From: Streptosporangiaceae bacterium | GTDB taxonomy: Bacteria > Actinomycetota > Actinomycetes > Streptosporangiales > Streptosporangiaceae | Direction of reading: 5' to 3' | NCBI GenBank assembly: GCA_019239975.1 | Contig: JAFAZE010000085.1 | Span: forward strand, 1-64,000 | DNA length: 64,000 bases | Shown: piece after piece, positions 8,201 through 15,580 of the stretch | Layout of the letters: each line of letters begins with the position of its first letter | Numbering within the stretch: the first letter of the stretch is position 1 | Translations under genes and position numbers: made by a program | The notes under the pieces: model-generated | What the model was told of the DNA's origin: nothing | Seen by the model: only the letters and a program-made list of their open reading frames with translations | Database searches by the model: none

Positions 8201-11200
8201 GAAAGGGCCGGCCCCGGCGGCCGGGACGAACGGGCGCCAGGTCAGCTCGTGAACCAGCCGCTGCGGTAGCTCGGCGGCGCCGGGAGTCCCTTCGAGCAAG
8301 CCGAACACCAGGCCCCGAACATGGGCCTCGCCGCTCTCGCCCGTCACGAGGAGGTCCATCGCCGCGCCATCGAGTCCCGCCCGTACGTGCAGCCGGGCGT
8401 GCAGCCGGGCATGCCGCGGCGGCTCGCCGCGGACGGTCACCTGGCCGATGTTCGCCGGCATGCGCAGTAGGTCGTCCCCGGGCAGCAGCGCCGAAGCCAC
8501 GGTCAGCGCCCCGTCGAGCAGCGCCGCCCAGCTTCCGCCCGGCCCCGGCGGCGTGCCCGGCCCCGGCGGCGTGCTCAGGACGCAGGTGAGCTCGTCTTCC
8601 CCGAGCCGAAAGTCCCCGACCCGCCAGTCGAAGCCATACCCGCCGACGCCGCGTCCGCGAAGCCGCGCGTCGAGCGGACTCCACCCGCCGGCGTCTTCGT
8701 CGACGGGACCCTTACCGTCCCCTTCTTCGGAACGTTGGAAATCTGAGCCGGTTATAACCGGCTCAGATTTCCTTCGTGCCGGTAGAGCCTCAGGGCGGCA
8801 TGACGCGATGGAGTCCGGGGATGCCGGAAGCGGGGGGCTGTCCACGACGGCGGTGGTGTGGGTGAGCCACTCGTGCTCGTCGCTGCCTGCCGGGGCGCCG
8901 CCATCGCCGTCGGCCCCGGTCCCGGCGAGACGGCTGGACAGCCGCAGGCTCCGCTCGTCCAGCACCACCTGGACGAGGCGCGGCTCGGTGACAGCCAGCG
9001 GTATCCGCAGGTCCACCTCGCGCAGCGCCGCCACCTCCGTGCCCGCCACCTCGGTGCCCGCCGGCGCCCCCGACGCCGCCCGCAGCAGCGTTGTCAGCAG
9101 CACCGCGGCGGGCACGATCTCCACCCCGCGTACCGGGTGTGCGCCCGGATAGGGGCGGCAGCCGAAGTCGAGGTAGGTCTGCCACAGCCGCAGCGGCCTG
9201 CTGCCGTTCACGACCGTGCCGGCGCCCAGCAGCGTATGGCTGGCCGGGTCGTGCCCGCCGCCCGTGCCGCGCCCGGTCGGCGGCGACGCCCAGTACCCGC
9301 GGTGCTGCCAGGCCATGGGCGGCAGGCTGACCAGCTCGCCCGCGGGGTACAGCCGCGCCCAGTCGACGTCGGCGCCCGCCGCGTGCGCCGCGCCGAGGCT
9401 GGCCAGCAGCGTCTCCAGCTCGGGCTCGCCGCGGCGCAGCGTGTAGCCGACCGCGGCGTCAGCGATGCCCAGGCCGGCCAGGATGTCGCCGATCGAGTGG
9501 GTGACGATGGGGTGGCTGGAGATCTCGGTGAAGATCCGGTGCCCGTCCTCGGCCGCCGCCGCGATCGCGCCGGTGAACCGCACCGGGTCGCGCAGCATCG
9601 CCGCCCAGTACGCGCCGTCCCGCGCGGCCGGCGACCGCGGGTCAGGTGTCACCGTGCTGTACAGGGGCACCCGCGGGGGAGCGCTCGTGAGCCCGGCGGC
9701 GGCCGCCGCGACGTCGCCGAGCAGCGGGTCCATGAACGCGCTGTGGAACGGCACGTCCGTGCCGACCCGGCGGATCACGACGCCTTCGGCCGCCCAGCGC
9801 GCCGTCACCTCCTCCAGCGCGGCCGTGCCGCCGGAGACAACCGTCCACGACGGCGCGGTCGCGATCGCGGGCACCACGTCGCGGCGCCCGGCGAGCCGCT
9901 CGGCCGCCTCACCGAAAGACAGCGCCGCCATCGCCATGCCGCCCAGGCCGGCCGCCCGCTGGAGGATCGCCGCGCGGCGGCACGCGAACACGGCGGCCTC
10001 GTCGCGGTCCAGCACCCCGGCCGCGACGGCGGCCGAGATCTCGCCGACCGAGTGCCCGATGATCGCTCCCGGTTCCACGCCGCGGGACCGCCACACCTCG
10101 GCGAGCCCGGCCTGCATGGCGAAGGTCATCGCCTGCACGCGCCCGACGGCCGACCAGTCGCCCTCGGTGATGGCTTCGGCTGGGGAGAAACCAAGCAACG
10201 TTTGGTAAATCTCCTCGAGATCTGCCATGACCCGGGCGAACACCGGCTCGCACGCCAGCAGCTGGCGCCCCATCCCCGTCCACTGCGCGCCGTGCCCGGA
10301 GAACACCCAGGCCGGGGCGGCGCGGCCGGTAGCCGTCCGCAAGGCGTTCACCGGGGTGCCGGGCTCCAGCGCGCGCAGCCCCGCGGCCAGCTCCGCCGCG
10401 CCGGCGCCGACCACCGTGGCCCGGCACGCCAGGTGCGAGCGCCGCCGCGCGAGCGTGTAGCCAACCGAGGCGAGCGGCGCGCCGGGGTGCTCGTCCAGCC
10501 AGTCCGCCAGCCGCCGGGCCTGCGCGGTGACCCCGGCCGGCGACATCGATGAGAGAGGGAACAGCCACGGGCCGCCAGGCGCCGCCGGCGCTCGGGCAGA
10601 GCCCAGTGCCCCGGCAGAGCCCAGCGCCTCGGGACCGCTCGGCGCTCCGGCAGCGCCCGGAGCCCCAAGAGCACCCGCCTCCTCGAGGATCACGTGCGTG
10701 ATCGTCCCACCGACGCCGAAGCTGGACACCCCAGCCCGCCGTGCGTGCCCGCGTTCCGGCCATGGGACCAGCGACGAGACCACCCGCAGCCCGGCCCGGT
10801 CCCAGTCGACCGCGCCGGTGAGCTCGTCATGCAGGCTCGGCGGCAGCTGGCCGTTGCGCATCGCCAGCACGGTCTTGATCACGCCGGCGATGCCGGCGCC
10901 GGCCTCCAGGTGGCCGATGTTCGGCTTGACCGAGCCGATCAGGCACGGCTCGCCCGGGCCGCGGCGCACGCCGAAGAACCGCGAGAGCGTGGCCGCCTCC
11001 ACCGGGTCGCCCGCCGGCGTGCCGGTGCCGTGCGTCTCGACGTAGTCGATCGTCTCGGGCGGCACACCGGACCTCGCGTACACCTCGCGCAGCATGTGCT
11101 CCTGCGCCTCCCCGTTGGGCGCCATCAGGCCGCCGCCGGCACCGTCGTGGAACACGCCGCCGCCGCGGATCAGCGCGAGCACCCGGTCGCCGTCGCGCCG

Positions 11201-12028
11201 CGCGTCCCGCAGCCGCTTCAGCACGACGACCCCGGCCCCCTCGCCCCGGCCGTAGCCGTCGGCGGAGGAGTCGAAGGCCTTGCTCCGCCCGTCCGGCGCG
11301 GTCGCGCCGGCCGCGTCCAGGGCGATCAGTATTCCCGGCGCGGCCATCACGTTCACCCCGCCGGCGATGGCGAGATCCGTTTCCGCGCGCCAAAGGTGCT
11401 GGCACGCCGCGTGCAGCGCGGTCAGCGATCCCGCGCAGGCGGTGTCGATCGCCATGCTGGGCCCGCGCAGGTCGAGCGTGAACGAGACGCGGTTGGCGAT
11501 GCCGAACGCGTACGCGCCGTTCACCGCCCACGCCTCCAGCCGCGGCAGGTCCGCCATCAGCCGGTCGCCGTAGTCGTGGGAGTTCGCGGCGACGAACACC
11601 CCGGTGCCCGTGCCGCGCAGCGTGTGCGGCGGTATCCCGGCGTCCTCGAGCGCCTCCCAGCTCACCTCGAGCAGGATGCGCTGCTGCGGGTCGATGGACA
11701 GCGCTTCCCTCGGAGAGATGCCGAAGAACGCGGCGTCGAACCCCCCGGCATCGCCGAGGAACGCCCCGAAGCGGGTGGCGCGCCGCACGGTCGCGGCGGT
11801 CTCCGGATCACCCGACAGGTAGGGCTCCCACCGGCCGGGCGGCACCTCGCGGACCGCGTCCCGGCCCTCTGCGAGCATGGTCCAGAACTCCGCCGGAGTG
11901 CTGGTGTCGGGGGCGAACCGGCAGCCCATCCCGATGATTGCTATCGGCGCATCTGCCAACGTCGGCTCCAGTGTTAGCCGCGACAGAACCGCTCCCGCGG
12001 TCATGCTAGTCATATTGATGTTCATCAA
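5189..12028 (-). CDS. Iterative type I PKS (6-MSA-synthase-like) fused to a C-terminal cytochrome P450
   Basis: 2279 residues in one frame. Ketosynthase about 27-450: C198 in DTACAGS, H333 in HGTGTPAGD, H373 in NIGHLEAG. Acyltransferase about 573-880: S660 in GHSVGE and H762 in VPFHSAFM, a pattern unlike modular YASH or HAFH signatures and expected to be malonyl-selective. Dehydratase/thioester-hydrolase fold about 928-1245: H964 in HPVRGVEIVP keeps HxxxGxxxxP; the second motif has D1172 but T1176 at the usual Gln/His. Ketoreductase about 1510-1700: GGLGALG 1524, Tyr1679, Asn1683. Carrier protein about 1790-1862: S1826 in GVDSV. P450 about 1885-2279: E2149xxR2152 and heme Cys2220 in FGFGVHYCIG. 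There is no thioesterase. The KS and ACP look like bacterial 6-MSA/orsellinate/naphthoate synthases (ChlB1-, NcsB-type), so a small aromatic acid oxidised by the attached P450 is inferred. Start is uncertain: TTG 12028, ATG 12025, 12013 or 12004; no ribosome site is visible. Confidence 0.9.
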   Translation of the reverse strand: MMNINMTSMTAGAVLSRLTLEPTLADAPIAIIGMGCRFAPDTSTPAEFWTMLAEGRDAVREVPPGRWEPYLSGDPETAATVRRATRFGAFLGDAGGFDAAFFGISPREALSIDPQQRILLEVSWEALEDAGIPPHTLRGTGTGVFVAANSHDYGDRLMADLPRLEAWAVNGAYAFGIANRVSFTLDLRGPSMAIDTACAGSLTALHAACQHLWRAETDLAIAGGVNVMAAPGILIALDAAGATAPDGRSKAFDSSADGYGRGEGAGVVVLKRLRDARRDGDRVLALIRGGGVFHDGAGGGLMAPNGEAQEHMLREVYARSGVPPETIDYVETHGTGTPAGDPVEAATLSRFFGVRRGPGEPCLIGSVKPNIGHLEAGAGIAGVIKTVLAMRNGQLPPSLHDELTGAVDWDRAGLRVVSSLVPWPERGHARRAGVSSFGVGGTITHVILEEAGALGAPGAAGAPSGPEALGSAGALGSARAPAAPGGPWLFPLSSMSPAGVTAQARRLADWLDEHPGAPLASVGYTLARRRSHLACRATVVGAGAAELAAGLRALEPGTPVNALRTATGRAAPAWVFSGHGAQWTGMGRQLLACEPVFARVMADLEEIYQTLLGFSPAEAITEGDWSAVGRVQAMTFAMQAGLAEVWRSRGVEPGAIIGHSVGEISAAVAAGVLDRDEAAVFACRRAAILQRAAGLGGMAMAALSFGEAAERLAGRRDVVPAIATAPSWTVVSGGTAALEEVTARWAAEGVVIRRVGTDVPFHSAFMDPLLGDVAAAAAGLTSAPPRVPLYSTVTPDPRSPAARDGAYWAAMLRDPVRFTGAIAAAAEDGHRIFTEISSHPIVTHSIGDILAGLGIADAAVGYTLRRGEPELETLLASLGAAHAAGADVDWARLYPAGELVSLPPMAWQHRGYWASPPTGRGTGGGHDPASHTLLGAGTVVNGSRPLRLWQTYLDFGCRPYPGAHPVRGVEIVPAAVLLTTLLRAASGAPAGTEVAGTEVAALREVDLRIPLAVTEPRLVQVVLDERSLRLSSRLAGTGADGDGGAPAGSDEHEWLTHTTAVVDSPPLPASPDSIASCRPEALPARRKSEPVITGSDFQRSEEGDGKGPVDEDAGGWSPLDARLRGRGVGGYGFDWRVGDFRLGEDELTCVLSTPPGPGTPPGPGGSWAALLDGALTVASALLPGDDLLRMPANIGQVTVRGEPPRHARLHARLHVRAGLDGAAMDLLVTGESGEAHVRGLVFGLLEGTPGAAELPQRLVHELTWRPFVPAAGAGPFPQPSQSPPQPPNVPLLPQPLLPQPPNGPLLPQPVVFVGGDGGYLDLLAGAGVRCLRADTPERAAAAHPGLVLVVAPPSAGTAAGHAGGFPATAAGPDTDPPESAAGPGTDAPETAAERNAWTLIRAAQVLAELPEPSLLCCLTRAGDLAHAPLHGIGRIIAGEHPGLWGGLLELSVMPSGGRLLSLLCALAGDRAPGHRTPDHRTPDYREDVIAVTEEGDFAARLTPVARPPERPPMSCRPDGTYLVTGGLGALGLAVARWLTDRGARRLVLAGRRGLPPRQDWDSVTGAAMLARIEAVQRLEKLGATVRVLALDIADAEQAAAALDPAALGLPPVRGVVHAAGVTRDALLANTGRPALAEVMRPKAGGAMVLHRLFPPGTLDFFVMFSSCGQFARVTGQAAYAAANSFLDALAATRGDAVSFGWMAWHGMGMSAANRAGLAEANARGLDAVSPDEAFRAWQFAERFDSRYFAVARVLSVAGPLPTLSEMAVTGESGPAETPSPDGLAGLAGMTTEDLADDLRGQVAAELRMSPEDIHPRRPLPEMGVDSVLLVTLRARLLRRYGVDLPPTILWNQPTISALAVYLGDQRPSLGRKTLTTSTQDPVERLAARFDHHDPEFTPDVARLVHDRIRDSSTIGYSPAHGGMWIFSHYRHVKTAMKDHKTFSSGSGVFFPRAPGTPKFAPLDYDQPEHTLYRTLMKRPFAHQRMPWMERQVAEITASLVRPIASRGHGDFAAGLATPLTIRAVAVAVGLTDAAQKQIRALTSNLWEHLPKDRDPSKFWPQFAAMLSAEITRAREQPGDDYLSRLVHAQFAGRPITDDELQSILVAYCIGGHQSSMNTITHMLCHFARNPAIQRRLRNDPSLIPAATDEAMRLWTPNDHLTRVTTREVTIDGTTIPSGARVILLIGAANRDPEVFSDPGEFRLDRELGQHLEFGFGVHYCIGAPLAKIEFAAVLGELTRHPDYHLAEEPRRYFENGHHITFERLLVEFGQGLATVRFEQ
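8737..8772. repeat. 36-bp perfect palindrome inside the PKS gene (dispersed repeat family 1)
   Basis: GGAAATCTGAGCCGGTTA is followed at once by its exact reverse complement TAACCGGCTCAGATTTCC. The outer flanks (about 8728-8781) still resemble the units at 22613 and 57344, so this is two family 1 units head to head. It is translated in frame (LPARRKSEPVITGSDF, about residues 1082-1097) in a variable linker of the dehydratase region and leaves the reading frame intact. As RNA it would form a long hairpin within the message. Confidence 0.75.
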
Positions 12029-12029
12029 T
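12014..12029. promoter_or_regulatory. Operator-like palindrome over the PKS start
   Basis: ATTGATG-tt-CATCAAT is a 7+2+7 inverted repeat in an AT-rich patch that otherwise stands in GC-rich DNA. It covers the candidate start codons of the PKS gene and lies within 65 bases of the divergent exporter start at 12078. A symmetrical site here fits a MarR/TetR-type repressor controlling both genes, and the absence of a ribosome site suggests a leaderless or very short-leader PKS mRNA. Both points are inference. Confidence 0.4.
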
Positions 12030-12077
12030 CAATGGGCGAAGGCGCGGCCGGTGTTTCGAACCTGCCATGCTGGACAC

Positions 12078-13400
12078 GTGACCGATGTGCCGCCGCGGCC
12101 CCAGACTCGCCTGGCACTCCTCCGGCGTGCCGCCGACGAGCGCCACATCCCGCTGCCCACGATCCTGGTCGCGGTCGCGGTGGTCGCCGCCGCCTACCTG
12201 GCCGGAAAGCTCGTCTACCGGCTGCGCGACGTGGTCCTGCTGCTGCTCGTCGCCGGGTTCGTCGCGGCACTGCTGAACCCGATTGTGCTGGTCCTGCAGC
12301 GCCGCGTGGTCCGGCGCAGGGGCTTCGCGGTGGCCATCGTCACGGCGCTGGCCGTGCTGGCCTTCATCGGGCTCGCCGTGGCGTTCGGCTACCCGCTGGT
12401 GAACGGCATCACGCATCTCGCCGACCGGCTGCCGTCCTACGTCGCGAGCGCGGAGAACGGCAGGGGCTGGATCGGCCACTTGGTGCGCAAGTACCACATC
12501 CAGCGCTGGGTGTCGCAGAACGCGCCGAAGCTGATCACCTACGCCCAGGGCCTGAGCAAGCCGGCGCTGACCGCCGGCAAGGGCGCGCTCTCGCTGGTAA
12601 TCGAGTTCTTCACGATCTTCGTTCTCGTGCTGCTCCTGCTGCTCGAGGGCCCCAAGCTGCGGGGCTTCATCCTGAACAACATGGCGCCGGACCGCGCGGG
12701 CACGGTCAGCCGGATCGCAGGCGACGTCAACCGCGCCGCCACCGGCTACATGTTCGGGAACCTCCTCACCTCGCTCATCGCCGGCGTCGTGGTGTTCGTC
12801 ACGCTGATCGCGCTGAACGTGCCGTTCCCGTTCCTGTGGGCTCTGTGGGTCGCGCTCGTCGATTTCCTCCCCCTGATCGGCGGGGCGCTGGCGGGCATAC
12901 CGACCGTGCTGTTCGCGGCGACCCAGTCGATCACCGCCGGGGTCGTCACGCTGGTGGTCTTCCTGGTCTACACGCAGATCGAGAACCACATCCTCAACCC
13001 GGTGGTGATGAGCAAGACGGTGCGGATCAGCCCCCTGCTCGTGCTGATCTCGGTCCTGGTCGCCGCCTCGATCGGCAGCTGGATCGGCGGCCTGTTCGGC
13101 GGGTTCGTCGCGGCGCTGCTCGCCATCCCGGCGGCCGGCGCGCTCCAGGTGATCGTCAGGGAGATATGGCAGGCGACCGCCCCGTCACCTCCGCTTGCCC
13201 TGCCCCCGTCCGGCGACTCTTCCCCGGCCGCCCTTTCGGCGGAGCTGCCGCCAGGGGCTCCCCCCGGGGCTTCCTCCGGGCCTGACGGCGGCCCTTCTGG
13301 CGAGCCCTCGGGTGAGCCCTCGGGCGCGGGGAGCCGGCAGGACGGCCAGCCGTCACGGGCGCCCGCCGGTCAGCGGCTGCCTGCCAGCCATCAGGACTGA
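12078..13400 (+). CDS. AI-2E family (TqsA/PerM-type) membrane transporter
   Basis: 440 residues from a GTG at 12078. Several hydrophobic segments are evident: VAAAYLAG.., VVLLLLVAGFVAALL, FAVAIVTALAVLAFIGLAVAF, the LVIEFFTIFVLVLLLLLEGP pair, then three to four near the C-terminus (FGNLLTSLIAGVVVFVTLIAL, LWALWVALVDFLPLIGG, VVTLVVFLVYTQIE..). The motifs VDFLPLIGG, YTQIENHILNPVVMSKTV and GALLAIP-like ending typify the AI-2E exporter family, now thought to be general efflux or ion-exchange proteins. The last 80 residues are a disordered Pro/Ser/Gly tail with GEPSGEPSG repeats. It is divergent from the PKS with a 49-bp gap, so a role in exporting the PKS product is conceivable but unproven. Confidence 0.82.
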   Translation: MTDVPPRPQTRLALLRRAADERHIPLPTILVAVAVVAAAYLAGKLVYRLRDVVLLLLVAGFVAALLNPIVLVLQRRVVRRRGFAVAIVTALAVLAFIGLAVAFGYPLVNGITHLADRLPSYVASAENGRGWIGHLVRKYHIQRWVSQNAPKLITYAQGLSKPALTAGKGALSLVIEFFTIFVLVLLLLLEGPKLRGFILNNMAPDRAGTVSRIAGDVNRAATGYMFGNLLTSLIAGVVVFVTLIALNVPFPFLWALWVALVDFLPLIGGALAGIPTVLFAATQSITAGVVTLVVFLVYTQIENHILNPVVMSKTVRISPLLVLISVLVAASIGSWIGGLFGGFVAALLAIPAAGALQVIVREIWQATAPSPPLALPPSGDSSPAALSAELPPGAPPGASSGPDGGPSGEPSGEPSGAGSRQDGQPSRAPAGQRLPASHQD

Positions 13401-13448
13401 ACCTCCGGCGGCGTGGTGCTCCAGGCCGGCGTGGGGGAGACTGGCGGT

Positions 13449-14048
13449 ATGGCGACTGACGACGTGACCCACACCGAAGACCCCACGTGCGCCGTGGCCC
13501 ACGGCACGGCACCGGGCGGAACGGCCGGAACGAGCGGAACGGGCAGCGCGGGTACGCCGCTCGACCGCACCCTGGTCGCGGTGTTCGCGTCGCCCGTGTC
13601 CGGGTTCCTGCTGCGCTACGGGGCCGACCTCGGGTTCCGGCCGCTGCTCGTCGAGCCGGACGCCGGCCGGGCCGCGGGCTCGGCGGTCGGCTCGGCGCCC
13701 GGCGGCTTCCAGGTTCTCCCCGGCGTGCCCGATGACCTCGACGAGTCGGCGGACATCGTGGTCACCGACCACCATCGCGACGAGCTCGGCGTGATGCTCC
13801 GCGACGCGCTCGCCGGCAAGTCCCGCTGGATCGGGGTGATGGGCAACCCGCGGCACCCCGCGCCGCACATACCGGCGCTGGAGGCCCTCGGCGTGGCCCC
13901 CGGCGACATCGCGCGGGTGCACCGGCCGATCGGGCTCAACATCGGCTCCCGCAGGCCTGCGGAGATCGCCATAGCGACGCTCGCCGGGCTGATCGCCGAC
14001 CGCAACGGCCGCACCGGCGGTTTCGAGTTCTCCAGCGCCGGGGGGTAG
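13449..14048 (+). CDS. XdhC/CoxI family-like protein
   Basis: About 199 residues from ATG 13449. Segments IVVTDHHRDELGVMLRDALAG, SRWIGVMGNPRH and HRPIGLNIGSRRPAEIAIATLAG match the Rossmann-type C-terminal domain of XdhC/CoxI accessory proteins, which help insert molybdenum cofactor into xanthine/CO dehydrogenases. The N-terminal XdhC domain with its conserved cysteine is absent; instead there is a short Thr/Gly-rich leader. No molybdenum hydroxylase lies nearby in this window. A role as a stand-alone nucleotide-binding protein is possible. Confidence 0.65.
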   Translation: MATDDVTHTEDPTCAVAHGTAPGGTAGTSGTGSAGTPLDRTLVAVFASPVSGFLLRYGADLGFRPLLVEPDAGRAAGSAVGSAPGGFQVLPGVPDDLDESADIVVTDHHRDELGVMLRDALAGKSRWIGVMGNPRHPAPHIPALEALGVAPGDIARVHRPIGLNIGSRRPAEIAIATLAGLIADRNGRTGGFEFSSAGG

Positions 14049-14111
14049 CTCCCGAACGCCTTCGGCGTTATGGTCCAGACAGGGGGGACCCGAGGCCCGG
14101 AGGTCTGCCCG

Positions 14112-15329
14112 GTGGCCAGTCAGCCCGAAGCGGTCAAGTTCCCGCTCCCGCCGTCACCCGTTCCTTACGACACCGCACCGGAGATGCGCGCGCTCGCCGG
14201 GAAGTGCCCCGTCGCCAGGGTCGAGCTCCCCGATGGGTCCGCGGCGTGGCTCATCACGGGGTTCAGCGAGGTCCGTGAGGTCCTGATAGACCAGCGGTAC
14301 TCGCGCGCTCTCGCGTACGCTCCCGGCCGGCCGCGGCTGGGCTTCGACTACCTCCTCGCCGAGTCGCTGATGGGCATGGATCCACCTGAGCACAGCCGGC
14401 TGCGCAAGCTGGTCGCAGCGGCGTTCACCGAGAAACGAATGCAGGCCCTCCGCCCGGAGGTGGCCAGCATCGTCGACGACCTCCTCGACGACATGATCGC
14501 CGGGCCGCGCCCCGCCGACCTCGTGCGCTCGTTCTCGCTGCCGCTGCCGTCCAGGGTGATCTGCTCGCTGCTCGGCGTGCCCCCCGAGGATCTCGACAAG
14601 TTCCACGGCTGGTCGAACACGCTGTTCGGTGACTGGAGCCGGACGATAGAGGAGATGACGGAGGCGTACCTCGGGATCAACGGGTACATGGCCGAACTGA
14701 TCGCGCGAAAGCGGAAGGAGCCCGCCGACGACCTGATCACCGTGCTCATCGACGCCCGCGACTCCGGGGACAGGCTCTCCGAGGACGAGCTCGTGAGGTT
14801 CTGCTTCGGCCTGCTGATGGCCGGCCACGAAACGACCGCCAACCAGATCAACATGTCGTTCGCGGCGCTCTGCCACCATCCGGCGGAACTGGCCAGGCTG
14901 CGCGCCGACCCCAGCCTCATCCCCGCCGCGGTTGAGGAACTGCTGCGGTTCGTGCAGATAGCCGGCCGGGGCACCATCCCGCCGGCGCGGATCACCAGGG
15001 AAGAGGTGTGCCTCGGCGGCGTGACGATACCCGCCGGAGAGGCCGTCCTGCCGATGATGAACATCGCCGACCGCGACCCCGCGGCGTTCCCCGATCCCGA
15101 CCGGCTCGACGTGCTTCGGGCGCCGAAGACGCACGTCGCGTTCGGCGCCGGCGCCCACCACTGCCTCGGCGCGCAGCTCGCGCGGATGGAGCTGCAGGAG
15201 GCGTTCCGCGGGCTGCTGGCCCGGCTGCCGGGCTTGCGGATGGCGGTGCCCCTCTCGGAGATCGAATTCCGTGAGGGACACGTGATCGCCAGCATGCGCG
15301 CACTGCCTGTCACCTGGGACGACACGTGA
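14112..15329 (+). CDS. Cytochrome P450 (CYP105/107-like)
   Basis: 405 residues. I-helix motif AGHETT, ExxR in EELLRF, and the heme loop FGAGAHHCLG with Cys351. GTG 14112 is preferred over an upstream ATG at 14070 because GGAGG lies eight bases before it and typical members start here (MASQPEAVKFP). It is a soluble class I bacterial P450 needing ferredoxin and a reductase. Its stop overlaps the ferredoxin start (GTGA), so the two are co-translated. Substrate unknown; close to the PKS-P450 gene, so tailoring of that product is possible. Confidence 0.88.
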   Translation: MASQPEAVKFPLPPSPVPYDTAPEMRALAGKCPVARVELPDGSAAWLITGFSEVREVLIDQRYSRALAYAPGRPRLGFDYLLAESLMGMDPPEHSRLRKLVAAAFTEKRMQALRPEVASIVDDLLDDMIAGPRPADLVRSFSLPLPSRVICSLLGVPPEDLDKFHGWSNTLFGDWSRTIEEMTEAYLGINGYMAELIARKRKEPADDLITVLIDARDSGDRLSEDELVRFCFGLLMAGHETTANQINMSFAALCHHPAELARLRADPSLIPAAVEELLRFVQIAGRGTIPPARITREEVCLGGVTIPAGEAVLPMMNIADRDPAAFPDPDRLDVLRAPKTHVAFGAGAHHCLGAQLARMELQEAFRGLLARLPGLRMAVPLSEIEFREGHVIASMRALPVTWDDT

Positions 15330-15547
15330 GCTGGCGGGTCCGGGTCGACACCGGCCTGTGCATCGGCTCCGGGATGTGCGTCGGCACCGCGCCGGACCGG
15401 TTCGCGTTCGACGCCGACCAGCATTCGCGCCCGGTCAGCGAGGTGACCGGCGAGGAGGAGGCGGTCCGCGACGCCGCGGCGTCCTGCCCGGTTGAGGCCA
15501 TCAGCCTGACCGACGCCGAGACCGGCGCACCGGTCGCGCTGGATTGA
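15326..15547 (+). CDS. Small 3Fe-4S ferredoxin partner of the P450
   Basis: 73 residues starting at a GTG that overlaps the P450 stop by four bases. Cysteine pattern CIGSGMC then CPVEAI: the second cysteine of a 4Fe-4S motif is replaced by serine, the usual arrangement in 3Fe-4S ferredoxins that serve actinobacterial P450s. It should pass single electrons from a ferredoxin reductase (not in this window) to the adjacent P450, and could also serve the P450 domain of the PKS, which has no reductase of its own. Confidence 0.88.
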   Translation: MSWRVRVDTGLCIGSGMCVGTAPDRFAFDADQHSRPVSEVTGEEEAVRDAAASCPVEAISLTDAETGAPVALD

Positions 15548-15577
15548 AGGGATTATTTTTCCGAACGAACGGTGGTG
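15547..15577 (+). repeat. Dispersed repeat family 2, copy between convergent genes
   Basis: GGGATTATTTTTCCGAACG followed by AACGGTGGT, filling almost the whole 33-bp gap between the ferredoxin stop and the stop of the next minus-strand gene. It shares the core CCGAACGxxCGGTGG with four other sites. Confidence 0.5.
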
Positions 15578-15580
15578 CCC

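Noticed and set aside
7926-10552. Several plus-strand open frames of 200-560 codons across the PKS
   Set aside because: All are antisense shadows; only the minus frame shows catalytic motifs in order.
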